Below are positions 44,128-53,061 of a stretch of 64,000 nucleotides of DNA, piece after piece. Under the pieces are notes generated by a model, which had not been told where the DNA came from, ran no database searches, and saw nothing but the letters and a program-made list of their open reading frames with translations. The stretch comes from an uncultured Bacteroidota bacterium. Lineage in GTDB: Bacteria > Bacteroidota > Bacteroidia > Bacteroidales > P3. Both the position numbers and the translations under genes were made by a program. Numbering within the stretch: the stretch's first letter is position 1; each line of letters opens with the position of its first letter. The stretch spans positions 1 through 64,000 of the forward strand of contig CADBDA010000018.1 in the NCBI GenBank assembly GCA_902793295.1, written 5' to 3'.

Positions 44128-44764
44128 ACCCACCGCCGGCAGCCAGATGCCATCCATATTTCCCACCGCCTACTTCCCCTCTCTGACGTTGATGGCCGCC
44201 ATGGTTCAAACCAGCGACCTGCTGACCGAGATATACGAAACATTCCCCAAACAGACACACCGCAACAGAACAGTCATCCTGACCGCCAACGGCCCCATGA
44301 CGCTGAGCGTTCCCGTAGTGCGACCCAACGGGAACCACACCCTTACAGCAGACATTACCGTAGCGTATACCGAGCGGTGGAATGTCACCCACTGGCGCGC
44401 CATCGAATCGGCCTACAGCGCCGCCCCCTATTTTCTCTATTATCGCGACCCGATAGAAAAGCTGCTGATGGCGAAATACGACCGTCTGATCACACTCAAC
44501 GAAGCGCTACTGGAAGCATTGTTCAAAGCCTTGAAAAGCAACTGCACCATACGGCATACGGACAACTACATACGAAACGAAGCATGCAGCCACGACTACC
44601 GCGACCGCTTTTCGTACAAGCGCCCCGACGCCAACGTAACGTTGCCACCCTACACACAAGTGTTCTGCGACAGACAAGCCTTTGACGGCAACGTCGGAAT
44701 TCTGGACCTGCTTTTCAACAAAGGACCAGAAGCTAAAGACTATCTGCTCCAGATAAAATTATAG
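44117..44764 (+). CDS. WbqC-family protein
   Basis: 215 residues from ATG 44117. It has the WbqC family features FPTAYFPSL, THRNRTVILTANGPMTLSVPV, VAYTERWNVTHWRAIESAYSAAPYFLYYRD and TQVFCDRQAFDGNVGILDLLFNKG. Members occur in polysaccharide and modification loci and are common as single genes in Bacteroidota; the activity is not defined. Translationally coupled to the upstream acidic protein. Confidence 0.88.
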   Translation: MENKPTAGSQMPSIFPTAYFPSLTLMAAMVQTSDLLTEIYETFPKQTHRNRTVILTANGPMTLSVPVVRPNGNHTLTADITVAYTERWNVTHWRAIESAYSAAPYFLYYRDPIEKLLMAKYDRLITLNEALLEALFKALKSNCTIRHTDNYIRNEACSHDYRDRFSYKRPDANVTLPPYTQVFCDRQAFDGNVGILDLLFNKGPEAKDYLLQIKL

Positions 44765-44855
44765 TCCCACATCCCATCCTTTCGTCAACCGAATTTGTCG
44801 CAACACAGCCGTTCGACATGAACTAAAAACCATGTTCCATGTGATTTAGGACCAT

Positions 44856-44871
44856 TGTTACACGTGAAACA
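44856..44871. promoter_or_regulatory. parS-like ParB binding site, 15/16 match
   Basis: TGTTACACGTGAAACA differs from the consensus TGTTTCACGTGAAACA at one base. It lies just downstream of mnmG. A weaker copy, TGTTTCACAAGGAACA (44939-44954, 3 mismatches), is 83 bases away. Confidence 0.75.
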
Positions 44872-44962
44872 CCACCAGCAAAGCATTATACAAACAAAAA
44901 GAGGGTTAAACACCATGGTCCATGGCACTTAACCCCGATGTTTCACAAGGAACAATAGCTTT

Positions 44963-46843
44963 TCAACAGCCCATCACAATAAGCAACACCGAGATGTCGG
45001 CAGGCGACACCCCACTGATGCGAGAAGCCTGACCGATGGTCTGCGGCCGCATCTTGGACAGTTTTTCGCGAGCTTCGAACGATAGCGCCTGGATGGCGTG
45101 GTAATCCACATCGTCCTTGATGGGAAAATCTTCATATTTGAGAATCTTGTCAGCAACATCCTTTTCCTTCTCGATGTAGCGACGGTATTTGAGCAGCACC
45201 TCGGTGGAGAGGCACACTTCATCGCGGATGGCATTTTGAATCGAATCGACAAACTCGCGCAACCCGGCATCCATAGCCTCCAAATCAGACAGTGACAATT
45301 CGGGGCGCGAAAGCAAGCTAGAAAGCTTGACCTTTTGCTGTATCGGTGCAGATCTGCGGGCCTCGAGCGCCTCATTCACACCCGAAGGAAGAACGGAAGT
45401 CGTTTCGATGTAATCGGATAAGGCTTTAACCGCTTCATCCTTCTCCCCTACCCTACGCATACGTTCGTCCGATGCCAACCCAACAGCATGCGACAACGGC
45501 GTGAGTCGCATATCAGCATTGTCCTGACGGAGCAGGATACGATATTCGGCACGAGAGGTGAACATTCGGTACGGTTCGTCAACCCCTTTAGTCACCAAAT
45601 CGTCGATGAGCACACCGATGTAGGCCTCAGTACGACGCAACACAAATGGAGAGCGACCCGTAAGCTTCAGAACAGCATTGAGACCCGCCATGAGACCTTG
45701 ACAAGCAGCCTCCTCGTAGCCGGTAGTGCCATTAATCTGTCCTGCAAAATACAAGTTTTCAACAAGTTTCGTTTCAAGCGTATATTTCAGTTGCGTGGGA
45801 GGAAAATAGTCGTATTCAATGGCATAGCCAGGTTTGAAAATACGCGCCTGTTCGAATCCCTCAATAGAATGGAGCGCCTCCAGTTGCACTTCAAGCGGCA
45901 GCGAAGAGGAAAATCCGTTAAGATAATAGGAATGGGTGTTGCGTCCTTCCGGCTCGACGAAAAGCTGGTGCCGATCCTTGCCTGCGAAACGTTCAATTTT
46001 ATCCTCGATGGAAGGACAGTAACGTGGTCCCACACCTTGAATACGGCCGGTAAACATAGGTGATTTATCGAACCCCTTTCGCAAAATATCATGTGTTTGA
46101 AGATTGGTATAAGCCAAATAACAAGGCATTTGATTCTCCAAGGGATGCGTAGTGTCGCTAAAAGAAAACTTTTGGGGATTGGCATCGCCAGGTTGTTGTG
46201 TCAGGGCATCGAACCGGATAGAGCGTCCGTCAATACGTACAGGTGTGCCTGTTTTCAGTTTGCGCACTTCGAACCCAGCCTCATGCAAACGGTCGGAAAG
46301 CCCCAAAGCAGGCAATTCTCCTATACGGCCACCCGAAAAAGAGACTTCGCCGATAAAGATCCGACCATTCAAGAATGTTCCATTGGTGAGAACCACCGCA
46401 CGAGCCGGAATCTCAATCTGCATTCGTGTCAGAACACCCCTCACCACCCCTTGGTCAACGCACAGGTCCACCACCTCGTCCTGCCAAAGGGAAAGATTGG
46501 GTGTATTTTCCAACACCCGACGCCAATTCTGTGAGAATTGCGCCTTGTCGCATTGCGCACGAGGACTCCACATGGCGGGACCTTTCGAAAGGTTGAGCAT
46601 GCGAAACTGAATCATCGACTGGTCGGTGACAATACCGGACCAACCTCCCAAGGCATCGATTTCGCGAACTATTTGTCCTTTGGCGACACCGCCCATAGCT
46701 GGGTTGCACGACATCTGGCAGATAGCATCCAAATTCTGTGTCACCAATAGCGTTTTGGCACCCATATTGGCAGCAGCAGCAGCAGCTTCGGCTCCAGCAT
46801 GGCCTGCACCTACAACGACAACATCATATTGTTCAAACTTCAT
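44963..46843 (-). CDS. mnmG: tRNA uridine-5-carboxymethylaminomethyl modification enzyme MnmG
   Basis: 626 residues. The FAD motif VVVVGAGHAGAEAA comes first, then NPAMGGVAKGQIVREIDALGG and PRAQCDKAQF. The body has PCYLAYTN and GYEEAACQGLMAGLNA; the C-terminus is helical. With MnmE it modifies U34 of tRNAs. gidA/mnmG is often close to the replication origin, which fits the parS-like sites on either side. Confidence 0.97.
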   Translation of the reverse strand: MKFEQYDVVVVGAGHAGAEAAAAAANMGAKTLLVTQNLDAICQMSCNPAMGGVAKGQIVREIDALGGWSGIVTDQSMIQFRMLNLSKGPAMWSPRAQCDKAQFSQNWRRVLENTPNLSLWQDEVVDLCVDQGVVRGVLTRMQIEIPARAVVLTNGTFLNGRIFIGEVSFSGGRIGELPALGLSDRLHEAGFEVRKLKTGTPVRIDGRSIRFDALTQQPGDANPQKFSFSDTTHPLENQMPCYLAYTNLQTHDILRKGFDKSPMFTGRIQGVGPRYCPSIEDKIERFAGKDRHQLFVEPEGRNTHSYYLNGFSSSLPLEVQLEALHSIEGFEQARIFKPGYAIEYDYFPPTQLKYTLETKLVENLYFAGQINGTTGYEEAACQGLMAGLNAVLKLTGRSPFVLRRTEAYIGVLIDDLVTKGVDEPYRMFTSRAEYRILLRQDNADMRLTPLSHAVGLASDERMRRVGEKDEAVKALSDYIETTSVLPSGVNEALEARRSAPIQQKVKLSSLLSRPELSLSDLEAMDAGLREFVDSIQNAIRDEVCLSTEVLLKYRRYIEKEKDVADKILKYEDFPIKDDVDYHAIQALSFEAREKLSKMRPQTIGQASRISGVSPADISVLLIVMGC

Positions 46844-46875
46844 AACTCAACTTATTTTCAATAAAGTAACATGCA

Positions 46876-46891
46876 TGTTCCTCGTGAAACA
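46876..46891. promoter_or_regulatory. parS-like ParB binding site, 15/16 match
   Basis: TGTTCCTCGTGAAACA differs from the B. subtilis-type site TGTTCCACGTGAAACA at one base. It lies in the short gap between mnmG and ybeY. Confidence 0.75.
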
Positions 46892-46896
46892 CAACA

Positions 46897-47322
46897 TCAC
46901 CGCATCGCTTCGAGCAGCTTTAATGACTCTTCTTCTTTCAGACGCATCTGTGCAGCATCGGCATCTGTCTTATCCTTAAAACCCAACAAATGAAGCACGC
47001 CATGAATCAGCACACGGTGCAATTCACGTTCAAATGAACAACCAAACTGATGGGCATTCTCCCCTACCCTATCCAAACTGATCAGTATGTCACCCGAAAC
47101 CAGGTTGCCTTCAACATAATCAAATGTGATAATATCGGTATAGGTGTCATGGTTTAGAAATTGGACATTGTCACGAGCTATACGTTCATCGTCACAAAAA
47201 AGGTAAGTGATGGTACCAGTTTTTTTACCATGATTGCAGACAACAGCATTAATCCACTTTTTTAGCATCGATTCATTGTTTAGATCGAATCGTTCATAGT
47301 CTGAATAGAAACGTATGGCCAT
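46897..47322 (-). CDS. ybeY: endoribonuclease YbeY (rRNA maturation)
   Basis: 141 residues from ATG 47322. The metal-binding region reads HRVLIHGVLHLLGFKDKTDAD. The first two histidines of HGxLHLxGxxH are kept, but the third position is KD, as I recall for Bacteroidota members. NVQFLNHDTYTDIITFDY is the conserved middle motif. It processes rRNA 3' ends. Confidence 0.9.
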   Translation of the reverse strand: MAIRFYSDYERFDLNNESMLKKWINAVVCNHGKKTGTITYLFCDDERIARDNVQFLNHDTYTDIITFDYVEGNLVSGDILISLDRVGENAHQFGCSFERELHRVLIHGVLHLLGFKDKTDADAAQMRLKEEESLKLLEAMR

Positions 47323-47508
47323 AAACCTCAAAATAATTTTTTTTAGAAAGATGAACCGAGATTGGAAAAGCACACACAACTAGATGAAAATCTGTACTTT
47401 GAAGCAAGATTTGCCAATTTATTCGTCATTTTCTGACGCACAAATGCAACAAAACAGACTAACTGGTCAGGAGAAAAGAAAGAAATCAAGTTGAAAACAA
47501 TCCTGGGA

Positions 47509-47964
47509 TTATGCATTTACCATCTTGGGAGAATAAAAATTGTGCAAGGTCATGATGCGTTCCAAAGCACGCGAGGCTTCGATGCCGTCGATGACATATT
47601 CGAGACAAACAGCACGACCATTGTCCGTGAATGTCATTTTGTCTGACAGGGTTCTCATCAGGTAGATACCCATACCCTGCTCTTCCTGATCTGGCATAGC
47701 ACCATAGCGTTTGAAGTCAAAACCCTGCCCTTCGTCGGAGACCTTGAAATAGACACCACCCTTACAAAAATCACTCTCAATAGTGACATGTTTTTCAGGA
47801 TTGGAGCCATTGCCATGAACGATGGCATTTTTCACAGCCTGAAGCAGCGACATGGAGATAGTGGCGACATAATTATTGATATTATACGTATCACAAACGG
47901 CGTCGACGAAGCGTTCCACCTCGGGCAATTTATCGATATCAGATTGAATAATAAGTTTTTCCAT
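47509..47964 (-). CDS. RsbW-like serine-kinase/ATPase anti-sigma family protein
   Basis: 151 residues with a HATPase_c_2 fold: SLLQAVKNAIVHGNGSNPEKHV (N-box), VYFKVSDEGQGFDF (G1-like) and EEQGMGIYLMRTLSDKMTF (G2). These proteins bind ATP and act as anti-sigma or switch kinases such as SpoIIAB/RsbW, but no partner STAS protein is next to it. Isolated gene. Confidence 0.85.
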   Translation of the reverse strand: MEKLIIQSDIDKLPEVERFVDAVCDTYNINNYVATISMSLLQAVKNAIVHGNGSNPEKHVTIESDFCKGGVYFKVSDEGQGFDFKRYGAMPDQEEQGMGIYLMRTLSDKMTFTDNGRAVCLEYVIDGIEASRALERIMTLHNFYSPKMVNA

Positions 47965-48073
47965 AACTATAGCGTACTACTATCTCAAGCACAAAGATAC
48001 ACAGAAAAAATGGAAAGACAAAATGAAATCAGAAAAAAGGAGTGAAAAAGGGGAGTAGGGGAGAGGGGAGGTG

Positions 48074-51000
48074 TCAGAATTTGAAGAAGTAGTCGTTCAC
48101 TTTTTGCTTGTAGAAATTGGAGAACGAAGGCGGGTTGGAGCGGAAGAGGTCGATGTTTTTCTCCTGCAATTTCCTGTATTTTTCCAAGTCATTTTGGGAA
48201 GGCTGGTAGATATCTTTACCCTCGTTGCTCTCCCTTCGATCCTCTTTTTCTCGCTGCATTTCAGCCTTTTCGTGTTCCAACAGACGAGTCAATATCTGCT
48301 GTTGTCGTTGAATGGTCTGTCGGGTGATGGTTTTGTTGACGAGGTCCGTTTCGGTCTGTTCCATCTGACGGATCATCTCGTCGATTTCGCGAGCCAAACG
48401 CGGATTGCCGCCATGTTCCTCTTTCATGCGTTGCCCATATTCCTGCATCATACGACGTATTTGTTCCTGTTGGGCTGCCATTCTGGCGAACTCACCGCTC
48501 ATAGAGTTGCGTTGACCCAATTTGGTGCGACCATTAGGTTTGTTGCCCTGTTTTTCAAGCTCTTTCTTCAGCGCATTCATTTGCTTGTTAAGTTCGTCCT
48601 GCATCTGACGCATCGACTTGGGTGAGGGTTTCCCCTTGCCCGGATTGCTACAGTTGCCCTTCATTTTCATGCCTGGTTTCTTGCAGCTGCCGTTCTTCTT
48701 TTGCTGTTGGTTCTGGCGCATCTGATTCTGCATCTGGTCAAGCGATTCAGCCAGCACCAAAGAGAGGTTGTTGAGTGACGTCATAGCATATTGCATCGTC
48801 TTCGAAGCGCTGGTATTGCGGTAGTTGCCATAGATTGACTGGTTGAACTGAAGAAGGCCAGAAAGTGATTTGGCGATATTAGTATTCACCTCTGAAAGCT
48901 CTTTGTTGACCACCGAAGCAATGGCAATCTGACGCTTGGCCATGGCGCGCAACGAGTCCTCCACATTACGGAAATCATCCTTTAGAATATTCTGATTTGT
49001 AATGATCTGCTGATATTTAGGGTCTTGAACATTGACGCTGTTCAAATCCGCAATCAGTTTTTCCTGATTGAACGAAAGTTGCACCAAATTTTTGAGCAGT
49101 TGGCGCACCTGTTCGGCATCCTCGGCCAGTTCCTGCTGTTCCATATCCAACTGCGACTGAGCCAACGATTCCGACAGCTTTTCGAGGTCTTGCGAAGCCG
49201 ATTTCTGCGACTTGGAAGCATCCTTGTTTTTGCCCTTTGACAGTTTGTTTTCGGCGTCTTGTTGCTGTTGTTTGATCCTGTTCATCAGATCTTTATCAAT
49301 CTTGAAATCCTCGGGATTATCCAATTGTTGGTATTCCTTCTGGATTTGTTCGATATCTTTTTCCAGCTGCTTGAATTCTTCTGACAACTGCTGCTGTTCC
49401 GACAACCGGTCCTTGGCATCGTTCTGCGCATTGGAGAGTTCCTCCTGTTTCTTGGCCAATTCGTCGGCCTTGTTGACCGCATGCTCCACCTGCTTTTCCA
49501 GCTCCAGACGCTTCATCAGTTCGATGTTCTGATCCAACTGTTTTTCAACATCTTCGCTCTTCAGTTTCATCTGTTCAAGTTCGTCCTGAACCTTCTGCTT
49601 GTCCATCTCGTTCATGAGGCGTTCCATCTCCTTCATCATCTCTTTGATTTCGTCGCTCATCACCTCATCGAAGAGCTTGTCCAACTCCTGCTGTTTCTTG
49701 AAAATCTCCTCGCTCTGGTCGCGGTATTTCTCCTCCAGCCGATTGTTTTCCTTCATCTGTTGGCGCATTTGCTGCAGCTGTTGTTTAACCTCCTCCTGAC
49801 GTTTTTTGAGTTGTTCCAACTGCTTTTTGTCCTGCCAGCTCAACTCTTTCTTATCCACAAGCTTACGAATCATTTCATTGATTTCCTCCTGAATACGTTT
49901 CAATTCGGAAATCGACATTTCGGCCTGATGCTGGATGTCGGAATTGTTCTCGCGAAGCATCTGGTCAATCTCTCCGCTGGTAGGCATCTGGAGTTCGAAA
50001 GTCTGCGACTTGGTCGATTTGGCACCGTTGACGCCATCATTGTCCCACACCTCAAAATAGTATTTGACATGGTCGCCCGGATTGAGTGTAAGCTGCGACA
50101 GATCAGTAGAATAGTTGAATTCCTGCGAAGGATCGGCCGTCAGAGGAATGGCAGTACGGACCGTTTCGTTGACTGACGAATCGGTGGCGTTGGTCCGTTC
50201 CACGACAAATTCCAGTTTGGAAAAACCGTAATCGTCCTTCACATGGCCACGGAAGAAATAACGGTCGGGCATCAGCGAGTCGCCCATCTGTATGACAGCA
50301 ATCATGGGGAACGCATCATCGATGACAGAGACATTGTACGACAGCGTGTCGGACAGGGTATGGCTGTTGATGGCGAAGAAGCCATATGAGAATGAAGCCA
50401 TTGCGCGAGCCGATGTGCGGCTGCGGCCATTTTCGGACGGTGTCAGCGGCAGCATGCGGCTGTCGGTGAAAAAGCGAAGAGTGTCGCAGTCCTTGGTCAT
50501 GAAGACCCATTCCACTGTCGTGCCTTTAGGTACGGTGATATCGCCCTCGTTGGAGAGCGTTTCGGAGGCTTTGCCTGTATAGGCAGGGTAGGAGAGGAGT
50601 GTCTGGAAATGGACAATGGCCGGCCGTGGAGCCACCTCAAGGGTATAGACTTTGGAAGTGACATCGACAGCGGTAAACTGGAAATCAACAGAATGCTGCA
50701 AATTTTTGAGCAGATAACTGTAGTGCAAATTATCCTTTTTTTGCATCCGATAATTCACACCGTCGAGAAGGAAAAACACCTCGTTGGGGATTTCGTCACC
50801 CTCAATGGCAACCTCCACCAGAAAATCGTCCTGTTGGGAAGCCTCAAGCGACTTGTTTTCCAGCACAAAGGCAAAAGGGGCAGGCTTTTCGTAGAAAGTG
50901 GAATGGTTCATGAGGCGCTTGGAAGGCTCCGTGATAAACGACGGCGCGACAATCAGAACCACCGCAATGAAAATCACCGGTATGGCGACATACTTGACAT

Positions 51001-51460
51001 ATTTGAGATTCTTGCGCAAATCGATGGCGTTAAGGAACGGCACCGGTGTCAGCTGCGCCGTCTTCTGGTCGATACTGGCACGCAACATCTCGCTGTCGAC
51101 CTCCGCGCCCATCTGCTGCAACTGCAACAGATTGAGCAACTTGTCGCTCACCTCTGGAAAATAGTCGCCGATGATGACAGCAGCCTTTTCGTAGGAGATG
51201 CATTTGCCCAAGCGGAACATCTTCAGAAGCGGGACGACCACATAAGAGACAAGAATGACCCCTGTGACACAGATGAACGTCCAAAACAAAATCGTCCGTA
51301 CAGCAATGCCAAAGTAACCGAAATGCTCCAGCACCACCACAAGAATGTAGAGCAACAAGACCGCTGCAACAGCATACAGCAACCCCTTCAGCAACTTGTT
51401 CTTGTAGTATTTTTTGATAAAGCGATCAAGCTTATCGATTATGTTGTTTCCTGTAGACAC
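48074..51460 (-). CDS. DUF4175 family large membrane protein
   Basis: 1128 residues. The N-terminal half has two early membrane helices (residues ~23-45 and 55-78), a third near 150-170, and a large domain with beta-rich repeats (VYTLEVAPRPAIVHFQTLLSYPAYTG). The C-terminal half, from about residue 500, is a long Gln/Glu/Lys-rich coiled coil. A Gly/Lys-rich linker (PGMKMKGNCSNPGKGKPSPKSM) follows near residue 980. It matches the DUF4175 architecture of Bacteroidota; function unknown. Confidence 0.85.
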   Translation of the reverse strand: MSTGNNIIDKLDRFIKKYYKNKLLKGLLYAVAAVLLLYILVVVLEHFGYFGIAVRTILFWTFICVTGVILVSYVVVPLLKMFRLGKCISYEKAAVIIGDYFPEVSDKLLNLLQLQQMGAEVDSEMLRASIDQKTAQLTPVPFLNAIDLRKNLKYVKYVAIPVIFIAVVLIVAPSFITEPSKRLMNHSTFYEKPAPFAFVLENKSLEASQQDDFLVEVAIEGDEIPNEVFFLLDGVNYRMQKKDNLHYSYLLKNLQHSVDFQFTAVDVTSKVYTLEVAPRPAIVHFQTLLSYPAYTGKASETLSNEGDITVPKGTTVEWVFMTKDCDTLRFFTDSRMLPLTPSENGRSRTSARAMASFSYGFFAINSHTLSDTLSYNVSVIDDAFPMIAVIQMGDSLMPDRYFFRGHVKDDYGFSKLEFVVERTNATDSSVNETVRTAIPLTADPSQEFNYSTDLSQLTLNPGDHVKYYFEVWDNDGVNGAKSTKSQTFELQMPTSGEIDQMLRENNSDIQHQAEMSISELKRIQEEINEMIRKLVDKKELSWQDKKQLEQLKKRQEEVKQQLQQMRQQMKENNRLEEKYRDQSEEIFKKQQELDKLFDEVMSDEIKEMMKEMERLMNEMDKQKVQDELEQMKLKSEDVEKQLDQNIELMKRLELEKQVEHAVNKADELAKKQEELSNAQNDAKDRLSEQQQLSEEFKQLEKDIEQIQKEYQQLDNPEDFKIDKDLMNRIKQQQQDAENKLSKGKNKDASKSQKSASQDLEKLSESLAQSQLDMEQQELAEDAEQVRQLLKNLVQLSFNQEKLIADLNSVNVQDPKYQQIITNQNILKDDFRNVEDSLRAMAKRQIAIASVVNKELSEVNTNIAKSLSGLLQFNQSIYGNYRNTSASKTMQYAMTSLNNLSLVLAESLDQMQNQMRQNQQQKKNGSCKKPGMKMKGNCSNPGKGKPSPKSMRQMQDELNKQMNALKKELEKQGNKPNGRTKLGQRNSMSGEFARMAAQQEQIRRMMQEYGQRMKEEHGGNPRLAREIDEMIRQMEQTETDLVNKTITRQTIQRQQQILTRLLEHEKAEMQREKEDRRESNEGKDIYQPSQNDLEKYRKLQEKNIDLFRSNPPSFSNFYKQKVNDYFFKF

Positions 51461-51719
51461 GGTGCGAAGACGATAGCGTAAAAATACGAAAAGATATATA
51501 AAAACGAAGTATTTGGGAAAAAAGTATGAGCGACGATGTCAAATTAAAATATTGAAATAGTATAAAAAGAGATTCTACGCTAATAATCAACGACAAATGA
51601 AATTGTACGACTCCGTTTTTTCGATGAAGTGACGCTGTGATCGGGGAATGGAACAACGCCATGGTGGGAAAGTCGGCGAAAATAATGCATCGAAAGCTAT
51701 AGGAATCGTATTTTTTGTG

Positions 51720-51727
51720 TAATTTTG
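51720..51727 (+). promoter_or_regulatory. -7 element (TAATTTTG) for the sphingolipid-linked SDR
   Basis: TAATTTTGC ends 18 bases before the ATG at 51746, giving a very short leader. No ideal TTTG upstream at 19 bases. Confidence 0.5.
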
Positions 51728-51745
51728 CATTTCAAAATAGAAACG

Positions 51746-52546
51746 ATGAGCAAGACAGTATTGATTACCGGAGCCTCGTCCGGATTTGGCAAAGCCACCG
51801 CCGAACGGCTGGCAAAGAAAGGCTATACCGTGTATGGTACCAGCCGCAAAGAGACGACACATGAAATCATCCATTTCTTGAAGATGGATGTCTGCGACCC
51901 TTTGTCGGTGCAACAAGCCGTGGCACAGATGATGGCCGAATGCGGAACGATTGACGTGGTGGTGAACAATGCCGGCATGGGCATCGGCGGTTCGCTGGAA
52001 CTGGCCACCAGCGAAGAAATAGACCTGCAGATGGGCACCAATTTCCGCGGCTGTGTGAACGTCTGCCAGGCGGTGCTGCCCATCATGCGGCAGCAGGGTA
52101 GGGGGCAGATCATCAACCTCAGCTCGATAGGCGGCGTGATGGGATTGCCCTACCAAGGCTTCTATTCGGCCTCCAAATTTGCCATCGAAGGCTTTACCGA
52201 AGCCCTTGCCGCCGAAGTGCGCGGCTTCGGCATCAAGGTCAGCATGGTGGAACCCGGCGACTTTGCCACCAACTTCACCGCACGGCGCCGCAACTCCGAA
52301 GCGACCGCCAAAAGCGAGGCTTACAGCGATAGTTTTGCCCGTTCGCTGTCGTTAATCGAGAAAGAGGAAAACGGCGGCCTACAGCCCGAAATTCTGGCCA
52401 AAAAAATAGAAAAAATCATTGAAAGCAAACACCCCCGTCTGCGCTACGTGGTGGCCAACCTTGAACAAAAACTGTCCGTGCTGCTGAAACGCATCATTCC
52501 TGGCAATTGGATGGTAAGCATCCTGCGAAACTATTATAAGGTATGA
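51746..52546 (+). CDS. short-chain dehydrogenase, candidate 3-ketosphinganine reductase
   Basis: 266 residues from ATG 51746; a TTG seven codons earlier overlaps the promoter. It has TGASSGFGKATAERLAKKG (NADP(H) site), VVNNAGMG, LSSIGG and YQGFYSASKFAIEGFTEAL (catalytic Tyr/Lys). The C-terminal hydrophobic/basic tail (LSVLLKRIIPGNWMVSILRNYYKV) suits a membrane-lipid substrate. Nearby (54238) is serine palmitoyltransferase, whose product needs such a reductase. The family is certain; the substrate is inferred from neighbourhood and tail. Confidence 0.85.
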   Translation: MSKTVLITGASSGFGKATAERLAKKGYTVYGTSRKETTHEIIHFLKMDVCDPLSVQQAVAQMMAECGTIDVVVNNAGMGIGGSLELATSEEIDLQMGTNFRGCVNVCQAVLPIMRQQGRGQIINLSSIGGVMGLPYQGFYSASKFAIEGFTEALAAEVRGFGIKVSMVEPGDFATNFTARRRNSEATAKSEAYSDSFARSLSLIEKEENGGLQPEILAKKIEKIIESKHPRLRYVVANLEQKLSVLLKRIIPGNWMVSILRNYYKV

Positions 52547-52688
52547 ATGGTTTCATTGACAGGAATATACATATTCTTTGTCCGGATTGGCTCTGATAAG
52601 TGTCTTTGCTTGTGACAGGGTTCTGTTTTCAGACATCATTATCTACGATAAGCAATCGAAACAAAACAAATCAAACAATAATTACAAT

Positions 52689-53051
52689 ATGGAAAACAAA
52701 GGAAAAAACATCTGCGAACAGCTGAAAAAAATTCGCCATCAGATAGCAGCCGAGAACGGCATAGCGATGGCGGAACACGAATGTCATTTTGAGGGCGAAT
52801 GCAAAGGCACCTGTCCGCGCTGCGACGGTGAATTGCATTATCTGGAACAGGAGATGGTGCGCAAAGGCAAGCTGAGCAAGGCCGCACTGATTGCCGGAAT
52901 GACCTTTAGCCTTGCTGCCTGCTGCACACCCTTGGAAGGCGAAGTTGCCTATCCCGATACCTTGGGAGAGGGCGTTCCTGAAGACACCACGCTGTCTGTG
53001 CAAAATGAAACAGCCCCATCCGTAGACGAGGCTGCATCATTCAATTTCTAA
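52689..53051 (+). CDS. small Cys-motif membrane protein of unknown function
   Basis: 120 residues from ATG 52689; the earlier in-frame start at 52578 lies in unrelated sequence. ICEQLKKIRHQIAAENGIAM precedes ECHFEGECKGTCPRCDGELHYLEQE, a four-Cys motif (CxxxxxC...CxxC) that could bind metal. A hydrophobic segment AALIAGMTFSLAACC and an acidic tail follow. Similar short proteins with the same CxGTCPxC element are common in Bacteroidales, but I know no function. Confidence 0.7.
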   Translation: MENKGKNICEQLKKIRHQIAAENGIAMAEHECHFEGECKGTCPRCDGELHYLEQEMVRKGKLSKAALIAGMTFSLAACCTPLEGEVAYPDTLGEGVPEDTTLSVQNETAPSVDEAASFNF

Positions 53052-53061
53052 TCCTTCTGTA

